Part shown: positions 13,701 through 24,206 of the stretch, one piece after another
Layout: each line of letters opens with the position of its first letter
How positions within the stretch are numbered: position 1 is the first letter of the stretch
Source of the DNA: Tanypteryx hageni
Lineage: Eukaryota; Arthropoda; Insecta; Odonata; Petaluridae
Reading direction: 5' to 3'
Assembly (NCBI GenBank): GCA_028673005.1
Contig: CM054117.1
Location: 37,034,564 to 37,098,563 of the forward strand
DNA: 64,000 bases
The notes under the pieces: generated by a model
What the model was told of the DNA's origin: nothing
Seen by the model: the letters and a program-made list of their open reading frames with translations, nothing else
The model's database searches: none
Program-made: the position numbers and the translations under genes

Positions 13701-14008
13701 TGGTTTGTTTGTATGGGATTCTGGCTAATCAACCTCTTGGATTATTATAGCCAATACTCCTTCCACACTAAACACTCACAAAGGAGGAGGGAAACCCGGT
13801 GCCGGCATTAGCCTACTCTTTACAAAGAGCACCAAGGGGGCCAACTGCTTAACGTCCCTTCCGAAGGACGGAGCGCTGACTTGCGCGGTCTCCTCAAATC
13901 ACACAAGTAGGGAACGGGACGATACCAGGTTGAAAAATCCGACCTCCGCCGGATTCGAACCTGGGACCGCTGCATGAAAGGCCGACGCTCTAACTACTCC
14001 GCCACCCC
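13701..14008 (-). mobile_element. tRNA-derived SINE, full length, with target-site duplications
   Basis: A minus-strand retroposon of 308 bp. Reading from 14008 downward it starts GGGGTGGCGGAG, a tRNA-like head with an A-box-like motif and a perfect B box. A body of roughly 180 bp follows and includes GGGACGTTAAGC, of the kind I recall from other arthropod tRNA-SINEs. A tail of about 55 bp (13755-13701) ends in a CATACAAACA-type sequence. The insertion is bounded by a perfect 13-bp direct repeat, TCGGACGAAAGTA, at 13688-13700 and 14009-14021, the hallmark of target-primed retroposition. The SINE has no protein of its own; this class is mobilised by a partner LINE. The tail recurs elsewhere in the window (21262-21306 and 48589-48637). 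The intact duplication suggests a fairly recent insertion. The source tRNA is uncertain because the anticodon-arm region does not fold cleanly. Confidence 0.9.
13951..14004 (-). promoter_or_regulatory. Internal RNA polymerase III promoter of the SINE (A and B boxes)
   Basis: On the minus strand, TGGCGGAGTAG at 14004-13994 matches the A-box pattern. GGTTCGAATCC at 13961-13951 is a perfect B box. Their order and spacing are those of a tRNA-type promoter. Confidence 0.85.
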
Positions 14009-14021
14009 TCGGACGAAAGTA

Positions 14022-15364
14022 ACAAGGCCAAAGATCGAAATGGCAGTCGCTTTAAAGAGTTGCAACCGTGGCATCTGCGGCCTTGAATAATCAAATCGTT
14101 CGATAAAAATATAGCTGAATTAGCGTTATGACAAACAAAAGAACATTACAACACATTACTGGGTGAAAATTAATTTAGATTTTTCAACAATTCAAATCAC
14201 GATAAACTATAAGGTCCATAGAAAACTATACCTGAACCACTATCAGAACAATATTCCAAAACAAAAAACTCTTCATGCAATTTGCAGCAACATGATCAAT
14301 TTTTGTGTCGCCTCGAATGAATATTTCCATCTTTTAGTTAACACCACATTAAAGAGACGTTAAGTTCATAATTCAATCAATGAGATAACTTACAAATCTT
14401 TCGACAAACTTAATATCTGGCCCAACTTTATCCTGAGTATTAATTGCCTATGCGATAATTTCATTGGAAAACATATTGAATTTTTAGCTTAATGATAATT
14501 CCAATTGCTTAAACTAGAACCGAGTTGCAATAGAAAATGTTTTATACTAAGCGTACTGATTTTTAAGGTCTGGCGCTAACGATCCCCTTCTTTCAAAGAG
14601 AGCGGGTCTAAATCGAACTCGAAATCCAATTACGTATCGATACGGCTTTGAAAAATCTCACAGAATCATCACTTATAACGTTATAAAAACAGACAAAAAG
14701 GACAAAACGGAAGTTTTTCGTAAACAGCGAATGGAATTAAAAAACACAACCATCAAAGAAGCAACAACGAACAAGTTAGGAACGTGTCCAGTGAATCATA
14801 AATAGGCGCGTTTCGTGCGAAGGAATGTTGGAAACTAAACGATATACTTCGAACGAACGCACACCATAAAACAGCGAAACACCATGACCAGATTTTACGT
14901 GTCTCTCTCTCTCCTAAATATTTCTTTCCTACCCTAAGCTGGTGCCTTAGTAAACGTATTTCCGTAATTTTAAAGACTAAATACTGCCAAAAGATATATC
15001 AGAAATCATGCCAGAGAAATATTAAATTTATATTTACCTATTCATTTTCTATTCAGTCTTAATCAATCAAACAATCAAAAGTTATTTCAAACATAATTTA
15101 CTTAAGTTAAGTCAGTAATTTCCAAATTGTGGAGCGCAAAGGATTTCTCATATATTTTCTGGCCGTTTTCACATCCTAATCTTGAGACCTGCAATATGCA
15201 GCAGCTAAACTCTAGCCTTCAATTGGCTAGGACGTATTGTTTGCATCTGTGTTTTTCCTTAAGATGGTTTTATTAATGGTAATTCTATGTCCAGTAGGTA
15301 CTGTTTATGAACTGTAATTGAACATGGTAAAGAGGGGAGGCGCGAAGATAGTTTTCTTAGATGA
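14022..15364. other. Unannotated AT-rich sequence
   Basis: No recognised gene or element. Short frames only. Confidence 0.5.
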
Positions 15365-15378
15365 GGGGGGGGGGGGGG
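15365..15378 (+). repeat. G14 homopolymer
   Basis: A 14-bp run of G interrupts otherwise AT-rich DNA. It is one of four long G runs in the window (also 593-603, 20030-20047 and 53603-53616). Confidence 0.95.
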
Positions 15379-15627
15379 CGCGGCTTTGTAATGTTTGGAA
15401 ACCGCTAAGTAGCTGTAATACTTAAGTTTACGTTCTTTTCTTCGCCGTAGGTAATTCATTTTCTTCCACTTACAAAATACTCCATGGACAGGTAAGAAAA
15501 TTAAACGTATTTTCGTAATTATAGCAGATGTCATTTATTTCAGCTACTTATAAGATTGTTTTCGTTGACATAAAATATTGACTAGTTCTACAAATTTTAT
15601 TTGAAAACGTTTCAAGTCCTTAATAAC

Positions 15628-15685
15628 AAATTTCATGAAAATCCGTTAGGTAGAAGCCGAGAACGAACATGCGTACGGACGGAAC
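15628..15685 (+). repeat. Possible transposon-derived fragment (TTTCATGAAAATC motif)
   Basis: The segment contains TTTCATGAAAATC followed by an AGAAGCCGAGAACGAAC-like run and an ACGGACGGA run. The same 13-mer occurs at 43094-43135, also beside a short tandem (ACACAC, then GACAG). I recall motifs of this kind from invertebrate retrotransposon remnants. The family is not identified. Confidence 0.35.
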
Positions 15686-15689
15686 GAAG

Positions 15690-16792
15690 TTAATAGGCGC
15701 TTCCGTTGGGAACGCCTCTCTCTCTTCAGGTGCGCACTAAACCTCTTTATGAGAATATGGTTCAAAGGAGTACTTAATAAAATAACCCATGCTTAAATTA
15801 CTCTATTTTAACGGTCCTGATTTTAAAACACTAATTTGAACGAAAGTATATTTTTTTACATTTTTAATACTAAGACCGTCGTTTTGCCCCGAGTAAAAAG
15901 TACCTGATAAAACCTTCAACTATCAACACAACAATTTAAGAGCGGTAAAAAAATTAGCACGTTAGAGCCACTAACTTGGCCTAACTTTTTAAAACACCCT
16001 TTATGAAAAAGAATCCCTGCTAAACCAAAACCTGACGTCAAACGCCGGACACGAATCTCAGCCGAAAACATAAAAGCGCCACTTTTTTATCGCCTCTTCA
16101 TGCCTCGCATTGTTTAGTGTCACTTCGCCACTCACTTCATCTCTCTCTCGAGAGACACAAAGAACCTGAGGAGCATACCTAAGACCTCCAAGCCCGCACA
16201 CACAAAAGCACCCACCCGCCTTCCAAGGCATCCTTACCCCTCCCGCCAGCGCCCACCCTCACCTGCGCGCCAGGCAACCGCAAGGGTCACATTCTTCTCC
16301 AAGCCTAAACAGTCTCCTCCTGTCAGCCTCGCCTCACGCACTACGCACACTCCCATAAACACACAACGCCAACCCTTCCGACTAAAACTCCAACCGTCCC
16401 GTCCGCTTCCACGCAAAACTTTATCCGACCGCGATTACCTACTCGGCGAGACTCTCCCTCCCTGGTCTCCCGTTCCCCGAAGGAAGAGCCTAGCTCACCC
16501 ACTCCCGACAAAAGTTACGCAGGATTGTCCAAGTTTAGCGAAAGGATGGGAGGCTGAGAAGGGGGGAGGTTGGATAGGAGTGGCTTTGAGAGAGGGGAAG
16601 AGAACATGATGGAGTCTCTTATTTCGGGTGAGACATGGCGAGAGAGCTGGGGAGTGAAGAAAGGAGGTTGCGAGATAAAACAGGTACGAGGTAACGAGGT
16701 AGGGTTTGAGGACGGCGAAAAATTCGTAAGGAAGGATAGGACGAGGTACGGAGAAATATGGTTTACTTATGGATATTAAATTTTTACTTTAC
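15690..16792. other. Unannotated sequence with CT- and GA-rich patches
   Basis: AT-rich to about 16130, then C/A/T-rich to about 16480, then GA-rich from about 16545 to 16740. The plus-strand frame 16570-16779 is Gly/Glu/Arg-rich and follows the GA patch; I do not call it a gene. Confidence 0.5.
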
Positions 16793-16804
16793 AAGAAGAT
16801 GCTG

Positions 16805-17101
16805 TTCAAGAACAAGCACTTAAAAAATATGTCTCGTCTCAAGTATCTCCCATAGCAACAAAAAAGTTATAAAAAGCATATGTCTTTCGGCTACAATGCA
16901 GGCGTCTTCAGTGGTAATTCACCGAAACAGACTCTAAATCTATATTAGGCGAATTAGCACTGAAGACGCCTGCTTTGTAGCCGAAATGCACATGTTTTTA
17001 TAACCTTGTTGTGGCTATTGGAGATACCTGACATGTATTTTTTAAAGTGCTTCTTCCTGAATTTTTTTCAGACATAAGACGAGCTCGATAATTCTCTGTT
17101 G
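16805..17101. mobile_element. Fold-back (inverted-repeat) element with 12-bp flanking direct repeats
   Basis: Two arms of about 115 bp (16805-16923 and 16949-17061) are inverted copies of each other with scattered mismatches, around a loop of about 25 bp. The innermost part of each arm carries CTGAAGACGCCTGC followed by GTAGCCGAAA. The 12-bp sequence AAGAAGATGCTG occurs immediately left of arm 1 (16793-16804) and again at 17102-17113, suggesting a target-site duplication. About 40 bp lie between the end of arm 2 and the right-hand repeat. There is no coding capacity. It may be a fold-back MITE or an inverted terminal piece of a retroelement such as a Penelope-like element; the sequence alone does not decide. 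Confidence 0.7.
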
Positions 17102-17113
17102 AAGAAGATGCTG

Positions 17114-19069
17114 ACTCAGTGAGACTGTCTTACTCCAGGAAACTTAATGATTAGGAAAAGAACAAGAAGCCAAACACAATCCTCCAACAGATAAACTATA
17201 ATCGACAAAACAACGAAAACTGCGTCTTTGTAGGGTCCTTATTTTAAACAATTTATATACCCTCCGTAAAAATACCATAATTTACACGACACAAACATCT
17301 CAAAACCGTATAATAAGCCATCTTAAGTCTAACGCATTATAACTAACATTTTTAGACTTGGCACTGGAAGCCAAGAATGCTCTCCCTAACGGTAGCACGG
17401 GGACGAAATAGTGAATGGGAGAAAGAATCAGAAGGGAATGTGAAGGCCGGGGTCAATATGCGAAAAAGAGGAAGGGAGATCTGACGGAATGTTCTGGGTA
17501 GGGAGGGCGTGGGTAAAACGCCGTGAAGATGTAAAGAGGCAGAAAAGAAGCGAAGTTGACACGCCATTAAACTAGAAGAGGATGAGAGGAGGTGGAAGAA
17601 AAAGTGATGAATAGATGGGGTGTCCCTTAAAACAGGGGGTCACCACCGCGTTTATTTATCCAGCATTTTCTCCGAAAAACCCACTCTTACACGGCACGGG
17701 TGGTCATTTTGAGAGGGAGACTACTGGGGGGAGAGAAGAGCGGCATAAGGGGAGGGGGAGAAAGAACACGGACTACGCAGAACATACAGACAAGGGGGGA
17801 AGAGACCGACAAGAAAACCGTGACACATGATTTACCACGATATTATCCATTGGCGTCCGCGTTTCGAATAAAAAGTTAGAATATATTCCACTACACCAGG
17901 TAAGATAGAATAGACAGCGATAAAAGAGCTTCTTGCTGTAAAATCTCAAAAGTAACAGTACGAAAAAAACTTCTACAATAGATTGTAGGAGTAAAATACT
18001 AAATACCTAGGTAAAGATGCTTATTTTACATAATGAACAAAAACCCGAATGATAGATGATTTTTCGGAGGGTATAACTATTAAAACAATTGGGTAATCAC
18101 CCCACAACATTTTAACGTACACAAAGACCGGACTTTTACAACTTCTTTGAACCGCATCATACAAGAACTAAGGATACATATTTTCCCTTGAATAGGATTA
18201 TTATTAAAGTGACACGAACAACAAACAGAAATTAACCACGAGATGAAAAACGCCTTTTGCCAACCAAATCGAATACCCGTCAAAAGTAAAACCAGATCAA
18301 ACAAATCAGTTTTTGGAAGCGCGGTATTAATGAATATGAGAAGTAGTAAGGAAGGCATATAAAGCAATTATGTTCCGGGTCACGCATTACCATTAATTAT
18401 CAGTGTACGTGTTATCTGGTTTAAGGCCCAGGATGGAGAGAAGAGCGCGCGACACAGCACATACAGCAGAGCTTTGGAAATTGATTTAAAAATGCGAGAA
18501 GATAAAAAAATCTGTCAACTTATACAGTATCCTTTCAAACGCATAATATACATAATTAAATAAATAAAATTGTGGAAGCCATCTAAATGGTGTCTCCAAA
18601 TAACACTCCCAGGATCACAGACAGCTAAAACAAGATATCCATACACAAAGCAAACGCGCGTAAAAACGATCCCAACAATGCAACAAAAGTTCAATCAACC
18701 CGACGACTCCCACCAGTCGATTCTCCCATTAGCGAAACCAGACGTCGCCAAAAAAATGAGGACCCTACATCCAACGCCGAAGACTAACCAAAACTGTTCC
18801 CTTGCTCCCCACGCAAGGAAGCAGGACGAGAAGAGAGAGACAGAGAAGAGAGAGGTGGATTGGAAGGGAGATGGGAAGGAAATCAAATCGAAATTATTTG
18901 CCCACCCAACAATCCATAAAGACGATCAAACTTCCTCTGGCGGTGTGCACGCGAAGCTAATTAAATGGCGACTGAGCAAATTTCCTGGGAGATCCAACTT
19001 TCAGCGGTAAAATGCCTCGTGTAGGAATCTATGGCACAGCATCCTTCTTAGCGAGCAGAACCGCGATCC
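17114..19069. other. Unannotated sequence
   Basis: Mostly AT-rich. A GA-rich patch lies at about 17390-17480 and another at about 17700-17820. The 146-codon frame at 18570-19010 has no recognisable domain and is Lys/Thr/Gln-rich. I see no gene. Confidence 0.5.
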
Positions 19070-19520
19070 TCCAACAGGAAGGCAAACGGGGAGACAGTTT
19101 TGAGGGAAGAGGAAAAGAAAGGAGAGGCGGTGGAAGAGAGCGAGGAGGGGAAGGAAAGAAATAAACATGACCCGGGAGCTTCTCCACACAACCTCTTCCT
19201 CTCTACAGAGAGAGGGAGAGAGTAGCTCCTAACCCTTCCTAGAGGATTTTCAACTTCTCCTCTCTCCATGAAGAGAGAGAGAGACGACATTCGTCTTTGA
19301 GGGGGATGGCTTCGCTACTTAGAGGCAGCGAAGGAGAGACCGAGAGAGAGAGAGAGATGGGGAAGAAGTTTCATCTCTTAAATATTTGATCTGGAGGGTT
19401 GGAAGAGGGGACGGTTACTTCAAGATGGGGAAGGCTCGATGAGGAGGAGATGGGAAAAATAAATAGCGAGGTCAAAAAATGAAGGATAATAATGAGACGC
19501 GGGGTAAAGAGAGTGTGACG
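19070..19520 (+). repeat. Purine-rich (GA) block
   Basis: The top strand is strongly A/G biased with several GAGAGAG runs (for example around 19275 and 19345). The antisense frames are Ser/Leu/Phe-rich low complexity. Confidence 0.65.
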
Positions 19521-20029
19521 AAGCCGGGAGGAAAAAGAATACGATTCCAAGAAGGGCGGTCTTTCAATTATTAAAACAATTTTTGGATAAATGCTAGGCT
19601 TAAATACGAAGTTTATGGTCGCAATCATGGCCAAAATTAAAGGGATCGTAATCCCCAAAAAGAAAGCTCACGGCGGACTACAATTTATCAAACGGTATTG
19701 CCTGTAGACAACTACTACCAAAATATCTCTCTCTGTGAACGAATAAATAACTTATCGAAAGAATGAAAACTACCCTGGAGAACATGAAATAAAACGACAA
19801 AATTGCCAGGAGAACGCGCGAAAACCGCCGTCTCGAGGAGTAGCGAACAACAACCCTCTTCCTCCCCCCCTTTCTCTCTCCTCCACTCATCACCAAAGCG
19901 CCTTAGCGGGATGAGCAATCCTCGCCTGTCTCGAGAGCAAGAATTCGCAACAACGTCGACCCGTAAACAGCCATCCACATACATGTCTACACACCGATTA
20001 CAACCTCCCACCCGGCCAGAGTATGGGAC

Positions 20030-20047
20030 GGGGGGGGGGGGGGGGGG
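20030..20047 (+). repeat. G18 homopolymer
   Basis: An uninterrupted run of 18 G, the longest homopolymer noted in the window, just before a CT-rich block. Confidence 0.95.
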
Positions 20048-20094
20048 AGGATATTTCGGAAGATTACTTAGGAAGCTTAAGAGACAGAACCTCT

Positions 20095-20840
20095 GACCTC
20101 ATTCTCGCCCTCTCTTCCCCTCTTATTCTCATACGCCCCTAGCGACTGAAACACACGCTCCAGCCTTTTCGCGGTGGGTGTTTCAAGGTGTCCTCAACAG
20201 ATGGGGTGCGGATTTCGTGTAGTGCCGCGGAACAGTAAAATAGCCCCGCCCACCTCATCTTCCTACACGGCCTTTCCGATAACTATCCGACCTGCGCTCA
20301 TCCCATATTCCTTTTTTTCGCGGCTGGGTCGTATTGTCTCCGAGATCTCCTTCTCCCTCTCTCTTTTCGATCCCATCCATCTCCTATATAACCCCCCGAA
20401 CACCCAAGCCGCCTACTCCAACTCTACTCTTCTCCCTCCACAACCCTCCGTCGAGTTTACAAGAGAACTCATCTCCCGCCTCATCTTAACCCCCATTTTC
20501 CCAGAGTGCCTATAAGCGCCGTTTAATTGCAACCCTCGGTCCGGAACAACAGTCAAGGAGTGATCCAAATCCCCTCTCAAACCCTCCCCGTCTTCCCCTT
20601 TTTCCCCTCCTCCATCCCACCCTCATCCACAAAACCATCCGAGAGGGGTGGGAGAGACAGAGGAGGAAAGAAGAGAGGGTATATGGGAAGGAGATGAGGG
20701 CGACAGACGCACAATAGAAGGAGATGAAGATGGTTCTGGGTGCCGGAGGATGGGTGAGGTGAAGTGTGCGCGTGAGAGAATAGATGGGAATTTAAACGAA
20801 AGGATTGAAAAGATGAGATGGGGAAAGGAGATGGGATTCA
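20095..20840. repeat. Pyrimidine block followed by purine block
   Basis: The top strand is CT-rich from about 20095 to 20640, then switches abruptly at about 20642 to GA-rich sequence until about 20840. Around the switch, CCCACCC-type runs face GGGTGGGA-type runs, so the junction has loose inverted symmetry. Frames 20174-20515 and 20648-20953 follow the composition and are not called. Confidence 0.65.
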
Positions 20841-21227
20841 ATTCAACGGGGTGCTACTTGATTTCTTCTTCCTTAGTACGAGAAGTAAGCGAGCTGAGGT
20901 TTTACAACGCTGAGATTGAAATAATGACGAAGACGGCGGAGACTACAGGCTAATTACTCCAGCGGATAATTTTCTCAATTATCGAATCTTGAAGATCGGT
21001 TTGTATGTTGGTTTAATAAGGTTCACACTTATCTAACAGCTGATACTCCTATTTTTAAACTATATTAAACAAAAAAGCGATTAAATTTAAAAGAATAAAA
21101 AAGCTTCCGATAAAACAGAAATAAAGTAAACAATAAATAAAACATGATTAAAATTATTTTCAGATAATCTGGTCATTAAGACTTGTTTTATCGATTTTAT
21201 TAAATAAAAAATTGAGCAATGAATTCC

Positions 21228-21351
21228 AATAACAAATGGAGAAACCTTCTAATAACCATTGTTAGTTTGTGTGCATTTCTGGCAAATCAACCTCTTGGAT
21301 TATTAGTCCTAAAAACCGTATGGTTATTAAAAGATTTCTCCAATTGTCATT
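21228..21351. mobile_element. Small fold-back element enclosing a SINE-tail copy
   Basis: Arms at 21228-21259 and 21320-21351 are inverted copies matching at 28 of 32 positions and share TAATAACCAT. The interior (21262-21306) is a diverged minus-strand copy of the tail of the SINE at 13701-13748, including a perfect AATCAACCTCTTGGATTATT match. There is no coding capacity. The arms may be a hairpin MITE carrying captured tail sequence, or the tail of an unidentified LINE that happens to sit between inverted arms. Confidence 0.6.
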
Positions 21352-23708
21352 AGTTGTCGGCTTTTTTCTTCAATCATTTCCACGTTAGATGCGCAATGAT
21401 ACTTTTATAAATATTATAATGCTTAAAATCCTGAAGCTGAATTCATCGCCCTAGTGTGTTCCGCATAAATTCCACGCGAATAAAAACGGGGAAAACCTCG
21501 CTAAAATCGTTAAAAGCATAAATTGTTAACTTAAATAAATAAAAAGTAAGTAAATAAGATATCAAACATTCGAAGAAACTACGAGTCCCAACCTCAAAAT
21601 AACATAGTAGCCATTAAAATAACTTATTATCCCAATTTCTTGAATGGGATAGAGCATAAATTTTTGAAGAGCCCTCCTAGCAAAGGGTGATAAAAGTTCC
21701 AAAGCCATAGACATTTTGGGAAGTACATACATGGAACGAGATAACCGCTTCGCAGACGTAAAGAGAGCGCCAGCTGGCGGACAAAGACTAGTAAATATGT
21801 TGGTGTGCCGATACCAGGTTACAGTGAGATAAAATCAGCCGACTTGAAAAAAGTCATGCGGTCAAAAAGAGTTTAAGAAGTATAAGAAATATGCCCTGGT
21901 AATAGTTTACAAGATAATAATTGAAAATGGAGTTTTCTCCAAAAGTGTGTCAATTTGATCAATCTTCTCAAATGACAGGGAAAAGGGCACGTCCGCAAGT
22001 CACATCTTCTACACGGTGGAAAATCTTACAAGAACACACTCACTATATCATGAGGTAGCGGCAATTTTCTTATACTTACTCGGAAAATTCAAAAAAGCAG
22101 AAACTAACAGAATAATACACTGCAAAAAATTATTTTCGTTAGTTTAACAAAACTGAATGAACAGTCGGGGGAAAAGATTATATTATATTTATTTATCACA
22201 TTTCTTTTTAAAAAATGCATATATTTTAATCATCGTTCGCGTTGCCTACGTACATGATCTTCTCTTTAACTTTGATTACATCTCTGTACTCCAAAACAAT
22301 TAACACTATCTCTATTTTCCTGACATTTCAGCATTAATGCGTTTTTCGATAAAATCAAAATAAAAACAAAATTGCATAGGCTAATTGTGGAATTGTAGAA
22401 AAAGCGCCACATGCAAATTGTAGAAACTACGAATCACTGACACATGATTCGCTTAAAGGTAGCAATTTACAGCATCGAACATAAGACGATTCCACAATTA
22501 TTACTTACGAACCAAAATCATTAGAAAAATGCTAAGAACTGACAATTTAACGGAAATTAATATGAAAGATCGACTGATAACATGCTAAATTTATTTGTAA
22601 GTTCTTATTTTTTCACCAGCAATATGCTATGGCTCCTCTAAATGAATACGTGGTTAATTTATCTCCTTATTCGGTCCTGAATTTTGCAGAAAAAAGGATT
22701 TTTCGCGCCCCTAGCCCAAACTTATCCCACCCTCAGTAAACTGATTCTGACTGAAGCCATCCTCTACAAACTTAGACACCGTGATAAAAACACTACCAAA
22801 ATAAATCTACCTCCCGCCAGCTAAAAATTCGGCCTTTTTGGCAATCTGTCTCAACTTTTTATCCGCGCCACCACGTGGAAAACGCCACTCTGTTGTCCTG
22901 AATGTTATTTTTCCTCACTTCGTACCCACTCAGTCTCGCAGGAGACAAGGATGTGGCCATGAGGCGAATCGTCGGATGTAGAGCCGTCACCAATAGCCGA
23001 CTAGGGCTCGGTAGTTTGGACATCGGCAGAGGCTGGGAAGTAGAGCGAGGTGGAGGGCCTGAATAGCGGAGGAAGAGAGAGGGGGAGGAAAATGGGCGAC
23101 CTGAGAGGAAGCGGATGCATAGACGATGCGGGGACGATGGCAGAAAGGATTGCAACGACAGTTTGCACTAGTAGTTGGTTCCTTTCAGCCCAGATCCTCA
23201 CCACCTTCCCCCACTCATCTCACTCCGTAGCATGTCACCTTTGACAGATGGTAGAAGATTATATTCACCTTCTATGGAATCGATAAATACTTAAAGAAAA
23301 TACACACACACTGATACTCATACAACTATAAAATTCATTAACATATTTAGGCATTTGCAACGGTTAATTTCGGAATAGACTCAAGGACCAGGAACATATT
23401 GTTTCTTTCATTGAAACTTAGACAAATGCCTCCCAAGAAAACTGACAAAACTGCAACTGAAACTAATTAAAATGCTACCCGACACTTATCTTACTTATTC
23501 TGGCATGACTGAGCAGTTAAGATCAATAGATTTAACGTATACGGATTTCATAAAACAATATTACCTACGTTCAACTGGCTAATATCGGCATCAGTCACAG
23601 TTCGACCACTATTCGTGACGTATATACACGCTTACTCTCAAATATCGCACATAAGAGATCACAATAGGAAATTTCGAATTGCGTTAGACAATCTTTAGGT
23701 AGGATTTG
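21352..23708. other. Unannotated sequence
   Basis: AT-rich to about 22800, then a more balanced stretch to about 23240 with frames on both strands (22859-23244). None has a recognisable domain. Confidence 0.5.
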
Positions 23709-23778
23709 GTGCATTGCACCCCCTGCCACCCACCAACTTGGTGAATTGCAGGGTAACTTGTAGATGTAGATGTAGATG
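23709..23778 (-). repeat. Dispersed insect-type repeat with TACATC tail
   Basis: On the minus strand a (CTACAT)3-like tract is followed by CCTGCAATTCACC, a short spacer and TGGCAGGGGGTGCAATGCACC. I recall the arrangement of a CTACAT tandem, then CTGCAA-CACC, then TGGCAGAGGGT, as a high-copy repeat in hemipteroid and orthopteroid insects. This looks like a variant of it. Which retroelement it terminates is not known to me. Confidence 0.5.
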
Positions 23779-24154
23779 CGCAGTCGTGCGAGGGCGCTGA
23801 GAGTGCAACCGATATTTCTTCAGATTTGTCTCTCCGACATTTCCACATTTTCGTTTGATGCTCCCTGAGTAGGACTACCGTATCTGTCAAAAGATTTACT
23901 TTTAGCTCCCGAATGAAGGCTTTTTTTTAGCTCGTTTATCGTAAAACAAAATTAGAATCCCTCCTCAGAGATGGAACAAGTGGACCGTCTGATCCTCTTG
24001 ACTTTGAGAATCATACGGAACTAGGTCAGCAAGAGTAGCGAAAGCTGTATCCCATTGAAGATTCCACTCCGTGTGAGAATTAATGACGATAACCATTACA
24101 AGAGCGCGATACTCTTTAAAAACTCGATGGGTAAACTTATTCCAAGTTATACAC

Positions 24155-24157
<3 letters not shown>
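23779..24157. other. Unannotated sequence
   Basis: Nothing recognised between the TACATC repeat and the TA microsatellite. Confidence 0.5.

Positions 24158-24205
<48 letters not shown>
24158..24205. repeat. (TA)n microsatellite
   Basis: A perfect alternating TA run of 48 bp. It is self-complementary and could extrude a hairpin. Confidence 0.97.

Positions 24206-24206
<1 letters not shown>

Noticed and set aside
16949..16995. A hammerhead ribozyme in the fold-back arm (CTGAAGA ... CGAAA)
   Set aside because: CUGANGA and GAAA core boxes are present, but the intervening stem II does not pair at the essential first position and no stem III with a UH cleavage site is visible.
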